Of a stretch of 64,000 bases of DNA, positions 19,601-28,060 are shown in pieces. The stretch comes from JAPORK01 sp026710285 (GTDB taxonomy: Bacteria; Pseudomonadota; Gammaproteobacteria; Pseudomonadales; Endozoicomonadaceae). Position numbers and translations under genes: made by a program. Numbering within the stretch: the stretch's first letter is position 1; the number at the start of each line of letters is the position of its first letter. The stretch spans positions 372,001-436,000 of the forward strand of contig OZ241746.1 of NCBI GenBank assembly GCA_965201045.1. Direction: 5' to 3'. Below the pieces are notes generated by a model that saw only the letters and a list, made by a program, of their open reading frames with translations, did no database searches and was not told the DNA's origin.

Positions 19601-22164
19601 CCACATTCACTTATACCCAAACAGGACAACTGGCTACAGCAATAACTCCCGATGGGCACAAATTTTTGTGGCAATATAATGAAGCAGGACTACCGGTTGC
19701 TAAATATATTGATGGAAAAGTATTATTACAAACTTCTTATAATCATATTACCGCTCAGCCAATAAAAAAACAGGATATTTCCGGTGTAACAACATGGAAA
19801 TATAGTGTTGACGGTTTAATAGAAGAGGAAAAACACACAGGAAAAAATGGTTATCCTGATTATTACTTATCCTGGAATTATAATAGTGAAAGAAAAATTA
19901 TCAGTAGCGCTGATATTACAGGAGATATGACGCATATAAAGTATGACAGGCTTGGACGTATTGCTGTTTTATCTTATCAAAATAAACGGGGAAGTATACA
20001 AATACTTTATACTCCAAATTATGATGCATTTTCACGAATCAATACTATCCGTTATGGCAGTGGAATGCAACGGACTATTCACTATGATGGCTGGGGTAAT
20101 CAGCTCGATATTGCTGATACGCTGAACAAACAATTATTATCACGCTGGCAGTTTAATTATAACGAAGATAATAATATTGTCAGGTTGAGACAACAGGCAG
20201 AAAATAACCAGGAAGCCATTTTAAAGTATAAGTATGATCAGCTTGATAATTTAGTCAGCATGTATTGTAATGGTTCTTTCGGTCTTCCTCTGTGCCCGCG
20301 GGATACTGCTTTTTCCAGATCAGATTTAAATAAAGCACCTGTTATTACCAGTCAAAGTTATACTTTTACACCTTTAAACAGATTGTCACAGATAAAAGAA
20401 GTATTACAAAACACAGATACACAACAGACGTTAAGTAAAACAGTTGCTTATCATTATAACAATATAAAAGTGCCTTTACGTTTGCAAGAGACAAAAACAC
20501 AATGGAATCAACAAACACCAGTTACTCAACACCTTCATTATGATAGTGCCGGTAATATGACCATTGATGGAGAAGGTAATCATATAACTTATAATATTTT
20601 TAATCAGATTACCCGTATAGTTAAACCAGATGGAAAACAAAGTTATTATACTTATGATGACAACGGTTTGGAAAGGCTGGAAGAAAATGCTTCAGGGCGG
20701 CATTATCTTTTTTATAGCGGTAAAAAATTGATTAATGAAAAAGTAATCGGTGAAGATAATGATAGTCATATTATTGGTTATCACGGAACCGCAAGAAGCA
20801 TCGATAATGTTATTCGTGAATATACAGAGCAAAACTACAAAAATGATATTGTTGGAATTTTAACAAAAACAACCGGAAATAACAGCCATCTGTATCAGTT
20901 AACGCAGCGCAATATTTACAGTCCGTATGGTATGGTATGGCATAATAAACCGGCTTTTCTTACGTTACCATTAAGAAACTCTTTTGGTTTTGATGGTGAA
21001 CATACTGACCCTGCCACCGGATGGCAGTTTCTTGGCGCAGGTCACCGAACGTATAATCCTCGGCAACGTTATTTTGTAAGTGAAGATCCGGCAGGGAACG
21101 GATATGCTTTTGCCAGCAATAATCCAGTCATGAAAACAGATCCTTCAGGTAATATGTCTAAATCACTTAAAAGAATGATAAAGATATTTAGAAATATAAA
21201 TTCGCTTGGTGCTATCAACTCTTCTAATAATCTGGTAAGAGGTTTTGGGTCATTGGCTATGATCATATTAAGTTCAGCATTTATAGTTGGGAGTATGATT
21301 GTTTGGGGAGCTTACTGGCCAGCAGCTATAACTACAGCAGGTATGATTCCCTGTGCTGTTATATCTGCCACTGCTTCTCAGATACCTGAAAATAAAGGGC
21401 TGAATATTGCAGCAGCTGTTGTAGGTACTCTCCAGCTTTCTGCTATTGTTGTTCCGATTGCAGCAACAATATCGTTGGAATTATTATATTGCTGCTGTTC
21501 TTTAGGGTCTTTGGGTGCTGTTGAAGAAGCAACAAACACAATAAGTACTGCAGATTCGCTTTCAATAGCTGAAAATATTGAGATGACAGGTTTAACTAAT
21601 ACAGAGCAATCAATGACTGCATTGGAAAACCGACTGCTGCGTGATGCAGAAGATCTTTTTGTTAGGAAAGACGATGGTGGCTACTTAAACATGGCTGATC
21701 ATAATAGTATGCAACGAGCGTTATTATCTATAATTGATCATACAGGAGTCAATGAAAATAACAATGCAGGAACAGTGCTCTCTGCTGCTATGCTGAATAA
21801 TAAGTCGTTGAAGATTTCAAAATTAGAAGAATTTTTGAGTGCACAGGAAGACTTTCCAATTGCCTCAGCTGGATACAGAAATGCTTTTAAAAGTGTAATG
21901 GCTTCTTTAGATATACCTGCTGTGACTTTGGAAAATAATACATTTGTTCTTTCTGATTTATTTCCTCTTTCTGCAACAGAGAGTATAACAGCTATTGTAG
22001 GTAAAAATAGTATAAGCCTTATACAGGCAAACAATGATCAGTTCATTCCATACGTAACTAATGGCATTTTTAGTTCACAGGTATATAATTATGATCAGGT
22101 TATGGAACCTCTTTTCGATTCTTTTGGAAAGTTATTTATTTATGAGTATTATCGAATCAAATAA
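16699..22164 (+). CDS. Secreted RHS/YD-repeat protein, copy 3
   Basis: A 1,821-residue paralogue, closest to copy 4 by eye. The ATG at 16699 is followed by a basic N-terminus and a hydrophobic segment at about residues 27-45 (FFPVILSFIIVLFYF). WSNAFNFEKSW lies at about residue 88, then VDPRTGVLMVHFKVGGLL. YD repeats (YDNYGH, YDDMGR, YDGWGR and others) extend to about 1410. The RHS core has DPAG at about 1463 and DPSG at about 1481. A hydrophobic Ala-rich section contains NKGLNIAAAVVG. The terminal domain holds LENRLLRDAEDLF, KLEEFLSAQ and FKSVMASLDIPA, and ends YEYYRIK. These blocks are shared with copy 4 and more weakly with 2 and 5. Its function is unknown; a eukaryote-directed effector is an inference from the missing immunity gene. 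Confidence 0.85.
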   Translation: MIISKKQRIDKLLIRDIKIFKSESIFFPVILSFIIVLFYFRGISSATTDLNIASGHTKANSDSAHLTLQRKNDKRKFFDSSDNDAEPWSNAFNFEKSWKASVDPRTGVLMVHFKVGGLLSNIGHGPDINLQINYNSNTVADPDGIGSGWSWNLTHFNHTTDQLTTTNGQIFWLHQAGRNHWKPLYHKLYDIKIAGDKSRHFTITYANGLREILSHDGYETRLEQQNGWGVNFIYYRGTHLLQSVIDDEGNKITIDRSESYLDIISHKSDGKPAIIRIKKHNNKPDKLVFLADHQSEKLSISLNYNNRLLNHIVYPSGLEKKFIFNCTNEMKISVLHSNHFYSLCVVTAEETDPGAGQPVMKVRHFYSRANVNDHNYLGFNSGLTALAGSKRDILFDSPADYSYRTVTDNGLVKEIHTYNKYHLLIDDKMISNHTGKILSETENFFCNTKIPDGCSQTSLSKLPATYGLPLKIVNRVWGNASGFPAVTVETKSYNSSGQIIRSTDAYGRVTITHYCPFEGDIACPAQSHGWFFSVLPKSITSYPAPMINNIQPQIPNKIYNFYRRKTNLNGNGYILILDHQIRKADNKRIILKRHYYLDRTNILTYGLLRQTILSDTTINSPHAIIRDYNYTQNNKNHSRTTDISIELSPNKRQRISSVTTSLFTNQVLEKVSSCGLKKTDYHYDTFNRLIQTDLDKGTAFAATLHYQYVVAPGNNYFIVTKVNGLQQKIVFDNAGREIMRFNQMISASGDAIPGHWQLKKSLHYDNYGHVTEQKNYKLKTTGQSYTLKTIKSYDDMGRISHINLPNGEMDFRLYDNPDRCMISYQQSNQGEHSPVYIVQMNLLGKPTKKRVVSAFLEPLPSVKSLCSFKKMASDTVKTETTMYDGWGRPVITEDVMGRVTRTHYNALGHPDDITDPVGNHIHLVYDLNGKVTEHWALPVNGGRYLLSSAGYNSAGKILCKAGEDGKKTTFTYTQTGQLATAITPDGHKFLWQYNEAGLPVAKYIDGKVLLQTSYNHITAQPIKKQDISGVTTWKYSVDGLIEEEKHTGKNGYPDYYLSWNYNSERKIISSADITGDMTHIKYDRLGRIAVLSYQNKRGSIQILYTPNYDAFSRINTIRYGSGMQRTIHYDGWGNQLDIADTLNKQLLSRWQFNYNEDNNIVRLRQQAENNQEAILKYKYDQLDNLVSMYCNGSFGLPLCPRDTAFSRSDLNKAPVITSQSYTFTPLNRLSQIKEVLQNTDTQQTLSKTVAYHYNNIKVPLRLQETKTQWNQQTPVTQHLHYDSAGNMTIDGEGNHITYNIFNQITRIVKPDGKQSYYTYDDNGLERLEENASGRHYLFYSGKKLINEKVIGEDNDSHIIGYHGTARSIDNVIREYTEQNYKNDIVGILTKTTGNNSHLYQLTQRNIYSPYGMVWHNKPAFLTLPLRNSFGFDGEHTDPATGWQFLGAGHRTYNPRQRYFVSEDPAGNGYAFASNNPVMKTDPSGNMSKSLKRMIKIFRNINSLGAINSSNNLVRGFGSLAMIILSSAFIVGSMIVWGAYWPAAITTAGMIPCAVISATASQIPENKGLNIAAAVVGTLQLSAIVVPIAATISLELLYCCCSLGSLGAVEEATNTISTADSLSIAENIEMTGLTNTEQSMTALENRLLRDAEDLFVRKDDGGYLNMADHNSMQRALLSIIDHTGVNENNNAGTVLSAAMLNNKSLKISKLEEFLSAQEDFPIASAGYRNAFKSVMASLDIPAVTLENNTFVLSDLFPLSATESITAIVGKNSISLIQANNDQFIPYVTNGIFSSQVYNYDQVMEPLFDSFGKLFIYEYYRIK

Positions 22165-22402
22165 TTTTATGATTTTGTAAAATAAATCATTAGCATTTTT
22201 TTACATTATTGATCGGTTAAAATTATATTATAATGCACATGAGATAATTAATATTTTTCATAAATGGACCTGATAATTTTAGTGTAATATTTATTTCAAA
22301 ATATAAATATTCAATTGTGTTCCTATATCAATATTGTTCATATCAAAATAATTGTTATTTTAGTGATAAATAATATTAATGCTTAATTTGGTCTAAATTG
22401 CA
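22165..22402. other. Spacer between RHS copies 3 and 4
   Basis: 238 bp, AT-rich, without a gene. No immunity-type frame fits here. Confidence 0.4.
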
Positions 22403-25400
22403 ATGATAATACTCAACAAACAAAGAAATGATAAATTATTTATTGAATATATAAAAATTTTTAATAATAACACCATTCATTTTACCGTTTTTCTCTTCTT
22501 TGTAATTATATTATTTTCTTTTGAAAAAATCAGTTCTGCAACAAATTCACATAGCGTATCCAGCCATACAATGGATAAATATGATAATGCAACTTTAAGT
22601 TTACAAAAAGGCAATAATAAACAACAACACTATGGTTCCTCTGACAGTAATACAGAACTATGGTCTAATGCCTTTAATTTTGAAAAATCCTGGGGAACAT
22701 CGGTAGATCCACGTACAGGTATGTTAATGGTCCACTTTAAAGTGGGTGGGCTTTTAAGTAATATAGGGCATGGTCCGGATATCGATTTACAAATTAATTA
22801 TAACAGTAATACTATTGCAGACTCTGATGGAATAGGTAAAGGGTGGAGCTGGAATTTAACGCATTTCAATCGTACAACAGATCAGTTAACAACAGCAAAA
22901 GGACAAAGTTTCTGGTTACATCAAACTAAAAGAAATCACTGGCAGCCGCTTTACCATAAATTGTATGATATTAAAATTGATGGAGACAAAAGTAAACACT
23001 TTACAATTACTCATGCCAATGGTTTAAGAGAAATATTATCACATGATGGTTATGAGACTCGACTGGAGCAACAGAACGGCTGGGGTGTTAATTTTATCTA
23101 TTATCCAGGAACACATTTATTACAATCAGTTATAGACGATAGAGGAAACAAAATAATCATTGATAGAAGTCAAGGTAATTTGGATATTATCAGTAATAGG
23201 AGTGATGGCAAATCCGCAATCATACGTATTGAAAGTCATAATAATAAACCTGCTAAAATGATTTTTCTTTCAGATCATAATTCTAAAAATCTATCTGTCA
23301 ATATAAATTACAATAGCCATTTTTTGACGCATGTTATATATCCTTCCGGATTAGAGAAAAAATTCACATTTAATTGTACTGATGCTATGAAGGTACCTTC
23401 ATCATTGTTAGGTCATTTCTATTCTTTATGCGTTGTTACAGCTGAAGAAGCAGATCCTGGTGTCGGACAACCTGTGATGAAGGTTCATTATTTTTATTCC
23501 CATGCAAACATCAATGGGCATAATTATCTTGGATTTAACTCAGGACTGACCACTGTAGCAGGCAGTAAAAGAGATGTTTTATTTGATTCCCCTGCTGATT
23601 ATTCATACCGTACTATTAAGGACAATGGATTGGTAAAAGAAATATATACTTATAATAAGTATCATCTGCTGATTGATGATAAACTCATCAGTAATCATAC
23701 CGGAAAAACATTATCAGAAACAGAGAATTTTTTTTGTAATACAAAAGTACCGGATGGTTGTTCACAAACCAGTTTTGCAAAACTCCCTGTTACTTACAGT
23801 TTGCCATTGAAAATAGTTACCCGACTTTGGGGTGGTTCATCTGGTCGTCCTGCTGTGATTACTGTTACCAGGGCATATAACAGTTCAGGACAGATTGTGC
23901 AAAGTAAAGATGCTTATGGTCGAATAACATTTACACATTACTGTCCTGTTAAAGGAGATATTGCCTGCCCTGCTGAACCCCATGGATGGTCTTTTAATAC
24001 ACTACCTGAATCAGTTATATTTTATCCTGCTCCTGTTGCTACTAACACGCAACTGTTAACTCCTAATACCCTCTATAATTTTTATCGAAAGCAAACTAAT
24101 TTAAATGGTAACGGATACATATTAACATTAGATCATCAGATTCGTAAGGCAGGTCATCAGCATGTTATATTCAGTCGTCGTTATTATACAGACCAGAGAA
24201 ATGTGCTCACTTATGGATTATTAAAACAGACTATTCTGACAGATACAACAGTTAATTCACCACATGCGATTATTCATGATTACAATTATACTCAATATCA
24301 GAAAAATCATAGTCGAACTACTGATATAAGCATTGAACTTAGTTCCGATAAACGGCAACAGCTTTCTTCTGTTACTTCCAGTCTGTTCACTAACCAGATA
24401 CTTGAAAAAGTTAGTAATGGTAGATACAAAAAAAGAGATTATTACTATGATGCACTTGGTCGGCTTGTTCGAACTGATTTGGATAAAGGTACTGCTTTTG
24501 CTGCAACCCTGCACTATCAATATGTGCTTTCTCCCGGGAATAATCACTTCATTGTGACAAAGGTCAATGGATTACAGCAAAAAATTATCTTTGATAATGC
24601 CGGACGTGAACTTATGCGTTTTAATGAAATGATCTCAGCTTCAGGTGATGCTATGCCAGGACATTGGCAGCTTAAAAAGTCTTTACACTATGATAGTTAT
24701 GGTCGTGTAATTGAGAAAAAATATTACAGACAAGAAAATACAGGTCAGCTTTATGCGTTAAAAACAGTGAAAAGCTATGATGATATGGGGCGTATTAGTC
24801 ATATTAATTTACCTGATGGGGAAACAGATTTTCGTTTATACGATAACCCTGATCGTTGTATAGTCAGCTACCGAAAAAACAGTCAGAAAGAACGTTCTTC
24901 TGTTTATATTGTACAAGGAAACTTACTGGATAAGATAACAAAAAAACGCGTTATTCCTGCTTCTTCTGATCCGCTTCCTGCAGTGAAATCATTGTGTAGT
25001 TTTAAAAAAATGGCATTGGGTTTAGCAAAAACAGAAACAACGACATATGATGGTTGGGGGCGTCCTGTTATAACAGAAGATGCTATGGGTAGAGTTATAC
25101 GTATACACTATGATGCGTTAGGACATCAAGATGATGTTACCGATCCTTCCGGTAATCATATTCATCTTGTGTATAATCTTAGCGGGAAAGTGACTGAACG
25201 TTGGGCACTACCTGTAAGTGGAGGACGCTATCTTTTATCATCATCAGGCTATAATAATGCAGGTCAACTGATGTATAAATCCGGTGAAGATGGTAAAAAA
25301 ACAATATTCACATATACGAAAACAGGGCAACGTGCTACAGCAATAACTCCGGGAAGACACCAGTTTTTATGGCAATATAATGAAGTAGGACTACCAATTG

Positions 25401-27886
25401 CTAAATATATTGATGGAAAAGTATCGTTACAAACTTATTATGATTATATTACTGCTCAGCCAGTAAAAAAACAGGATATTTCCGGTATAACAATATGGAA
25501 GTATAGTGTTGATGGTTTAATGAAAGAAGAAAAACATACAGGAGAAAATGGTTATCCTGATTATTATTTATCCTGGAATTATAATAGTGAAAGGAAAATC
25601 ATTAGTAGTTGTGATATTGAAGGTGATATGACGTATATAAAATATGATAAATTTGGACGTATTGCCAGTGTCTCTTATAAGCCTCAACAGGGAAATATAC
25701 AAATACTTTATGTACCCTATTATGATTCATTTTCACGAATAAATGCTATTCACTATGGCAGTGGTATGCAGAGAGTTATTTACTATGATGGCTGGGGTCA
25801 TCAGCTTAATGTCACTGATATGATGGACAATAAATTATTATCACGCTGGCAATTTGGTTATAATGCAGATAATGATATTGTCAGGTTACGACGACAGGCA
25901 ACAAATCATCAGGAAGCCGTTTTAAATTATCAGTATGATCAGCTTGATAATTTAGTCAGCATGCATTGTAATGGTTCTTTTGGTCTTCCTCTATGCCCCC
26001 GGGATACTCTCTTTTCCGGATCAAGTTTAACTAAAGCACCGATTATTACCAGACAAAATTACAGTTTTACACCTTTAAACAGATTATCACAGGTAAAAGA
26101 AGTATTACAAAATACTGATACACAACAGACATTAAGTAAAACAGTCACTTATCATTATAACAATATAGAAGTGCCTTTACGTTTACAGCAAACAGAGACA
26201 CAGTGGAATCAGCAAGCACCTGTTACTCAAAATCTTTATTATGACAGTGCAGGCAATATGACCACCGATGGAGAAGGTGATCATATAACCTATAATATTT
26301 TTAATCAGATTACCCGCATCATTAAACCAAATGGAGAGCAAAGTCATTATACCTATGATGACAACGGTCTGGAAAGAGTGGAAGAAAATGCTTCAGGACG
26401 GTATTATCTTTTTTATAATGGTAATAAACTGATTAATGAAAAAATAATCAATATGAATAATGAAAGCCATATTATCGGTTATCATGGGGTAGCAAGAAGC
26501 ATCGATAGTGTTATTCATGAATATACAGAACAAAACTACAAAAATGATATTGTTGGAATTTTAACCAAGATAACCAAAAATAATAATCATCTGTATCAGT
26601 TAACGCAACGAAACATTTATAGTCCATATGGTATGATTTGGCAGAATAAACCGACTCCTCTTACGTTTTCATTGAGAAATTTTTTTGGCTTTGATGGTGA
26701 GCGTACTGATCCTGCCAGCGGATGGCAATTTCTTGGTGCAGGTCATCGCACGTATAATCCACAACAGCGTTATTTTTTTAGTGAAGATCCGGCAGGCGAC
26801 GGATATGCTTTTGCCGGTAATAACCCGATTATGAGAACGGACCCTTCAGGGAATATTTCTAAATCAGCCAATAAAATATTCAGGATACTCCGACATATTG
26901 GCACATTTGGATTAGGTGCTCTCTTTGGTAAGGAGGGATATATTGCAGGATCACTGCTGATGTTTGCATTGAGTACAGTTATACCAGTATTAACCATGGT
27001 CAAATGTGGAGGAAAGTGGTCAGCACTCATGGTAGGATTAGCTATGAGTTTTGCTGGTACTGTCTCTTTTGTTGCTGCTACTTCGCCTCATAACCGAGGG
27101 TTGAATATTGCAGCTGCTGCTATAGGTATTGTTCAAATTACTGCTACCATTATTTCAACTATGTGGGCAATACCAAAATTATATAATTGTTGCTACTCTT
27201 TATTACAAACGACAGATGAATTATCTTCTACAGGTGTTGTTTCAGAAGCAGCAAGTGTAGTAAGCAATATTGAAGAATCACCTCCGCCATATTCGAGTAT
27301 TCAGATGGAAGATTTTAATAATACAGAGCAATCAATGACTGTATTAGAAAATCGACTATTGAGTGATGTACAAGATCTTTTTGTCACAGAAGATGATGGT
27401 AACTATCTAAGCATCACTGATTACGGTAGTGTGCAACGAGCATTATTATCTGTAATTAATCATACAGGAACTAATGAAACTAACAATACAGGAACAATAC
27501 TGTCTGCTACTATGTTTAGTGGCAAGCTATTAAAAATTACAAAATTAGAAGAGTTTTTAAATGCACAGGTAGAATTTTCAATTTCTTCGGTTGAATACCG
27601 AGATGCTTTTAGAAATATCATGGCTTCTTTAGATATACCTGCTATAATTCCGGAAGGAAATGCACCTGATCTTTATGATCTTTTTCCTACTGAAGCAAAT
27701 AATGCAGCAGTCATCGTGGGAAAAAATAGTATAAGAGTTATACGTCAGGTAGGTAATAATATTCTTACTCCATTCGTGACTAATGGTATATTTGGTTCGA
27801 ATTTATATAATTATGACCAGATTATGGAACCTTTTTACGATACTTTTGGAAATTTATTTATTCATGAGTATTATCGTATCAGATAG
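22403..27886 (+). CDS. Secreted RHS/YD-repeat protein, copy 4
   Basis: A 1,827-residue paralogue closely resembling copy 3, including the first residues (MIILNKQRNDKLFI against MIISKKQRIDKLLI). A hydrophobic segment lies at about residues 26-46. WSNAFNFEKSWG starts at about residue 92. YD repeats run to about 1410. The RHS core GFDGERTDPASGWQFLG is followed by DPAG at about 1462 and DPSG at about 1480. After the hydrophobic section (NRGLNIAAAAIG) comes a short proline-rich stretch (EESPPPYSS, about residues 1628-1636) not seen in the other copies; PPPY is a WW-domain ligand motif in eukaryotes, which may be chance. The C-terminal domain has KLEEFLNAQ and MASLDIPA and ends HEYYRIR. No immunity gene is adjacent. 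Confidence 0.85.
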   Translation: MIILNKQRNDKLFIEYIKIFNNNTIHFTVFLFFVIILFSFEKISSATNSHSVSSHTMDKYDNATLSLQKGNNKQQHYGSSDSNTELWSNAFNFEKSWGTSVDPRTGMLMVHFKVGGLLSNIGHGPDIDLQINYNSNTIADSDGIGKGWSWNLTHFNRTTDQLTTAKGQSFWLHQTKRNHWQPLYHKLYDIKIDGDKSKHFTITHANGLREILSHDGYETRLEQQNGWGVNFIYYPGTHLLQSVIDDRGNKIIIDRSQGNLDIISNRSDGKSAIIRIESHNNKPAKMIFLSDHNSKNLSVNINYNSHFLTHVIYPSGLEKKFTFNCTDAMKVPSSLLGHFYSLCVVTAEEADPGVGQPVMKVHYFYSHANINGHNYLGFNSGLTTVAGSKRDVLFDSPADYSYRTIKDNGLVKEIYTYNKYHLLIDDKLISNHTGKTLSETENFFCNTKVPDGCSQTSFAKLPVTYSLPLKIVTRLWGGSSGRPAVITVTRAYNSSGQIVQSKDAYGRITFTHYCPVKGDIACPAEPHGWSFNTLPESVIFYPAPVATNTQLLTPNTLYNFYRKQTNLNGNGYILTLDHQIRKAGHQHVIFSRRYYTDQRNVLTYGLLKQTILTDTTVNSPHAIIHDYNYTQYQKNHSRTTDISIELSSDKRQQLSSVTSSLFTNQILEKVSNGRYKKRDYYYDALGRLVRTDLDKGTAFAATLHYQYVLSPGNNHFIVTKVNGLQQKIIFDNAGRELMRFNEMISASGDAMPGHWQLKKSLHYDSYGRVIEKKYYRQENTGQLYALKTVKSYDDMGRISHINLPDGETDFRLYDNPDRCIVSYRKNSQKERSSVYIVQGNLLDKITKKRVIPASSDPLPAVKSLCSFKKMALGLAKTETTTYDGWGRPVITEDAMGRVIRIHYDALGHQDDVTDPSGNHIHLVYNLSGKVTERWALPVSGGRYLLSSSGYNNAGQLMYKSGEDGKKTIFTYTKTGQRATAITPGRHQFLWQYNEVGLPIAKYIDGKVSLQTYYDYITAQPVKKQDISGITIWKYSVDGLMKEEKHTGENGYPDYYLSWNYNSERKIISSCDIEGDMTYIKYDKFGRIASVSYKPQQGNIQILYVPYYDSFSRINAIHYGSGMQRVIYYDGWGHQLNVTDMMDNKLLSRWQFGYNADNDIVRLRRQATNHQEAVLNYQYDQLDNLVSMHCNGSFGLPLCPRDTLFSGSSLTKAPIITRQNYSFTPLNRLSQVKEVLQNTDTQQTLSKTVTYHYNNIEVPLRLQQTETQWNQQAPVTQNLYYDSAGNMTTDGEGDHITYNIFNQITRIIKPNGEQSHYTYDDNGLERVEENASGRYYLFYNGNKLINEKIINMNNESHIIGYHGVARSIDSVIHEYTEQNYKNDIVGILTKITKNNNHLYQLTQRNIYSPYGMIWQNKPTPLTFSLRNFFGFDGERTDPASGWQFLGAGHRTYNPQQRYFFSEDPAGDGYAFAGNNPIMRTDPSGNISKSANKIFRILRHIGTFGLGALFGKEGYIAGSLLMFALSTVIPVLTMVKCGGKWSALMVGLAMSFAGTVSFVAATSPHNRGLNIAAAAIGIVQITATIISTMWAIPKLYNCCYSLLQTTDELSSTGVVSEAASVVSNIEESPPPYSSIQMEDFNNTEQSMTVLENRLLSDVQDLFVTEDDGNYLSITDYGSVQRALLSVINHTGTNETNNTGTILSATMFSGKLLKITKLEEFLNAQVEFSISSVEYRDAFRNIMASLDIPAIIPEGNAPDLYDLFPTEANNAAVIVGKNSIRVIRQVGNNILTPFVTNGIFGSNLYNYDQIMEPFYDTFGNLFIHEYYRIR

Positions 27887-27914
27887 TTATTCAATTTTGT
27901 GAGATAAACAGTTA

Positions 27915-28060
27915 TTCTTTTACCGTTACTATTTTGTTTATAATGATATCATTTTCTTCTGAAAAAAATAAGTTTAGCAAAAATAAATTTACATATAGGA
28001 TCCAGTTACAAAATAGTCAAATCTGATTTTATATACTTAACCGTACAAAGAAAAAATGAA
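27915..28060 (+). pseudogene. Relic of an RHS gene 5' end, overlapping the start of copy 5
   Basis: The nucleotide sequence aligns by eye with the signal-peptide and linker part of copies 3 and 4: TTTTACCGTT and TTTCTTCTGAAAAAA match copy 4, and ACATATAGGATCCAG and GTACAAAGAAAAAATGA match copy 3. In the ancestral frame it would read LTVQRKNE then TGA, against LTLQRKNDK in copy 3. Copy 5's start codon lies inside this last part. It looks like a scar of unequal recombination between copies. Confidence 0.65.

Noticed and set aside
22165..22402. Search for an immunity gene between RHS copies
   Set aside because: No frame with a start, ribosome site and reasonable length occurs in this spacer or in the others (16217-16698, 27887-28055, 33525-33595).
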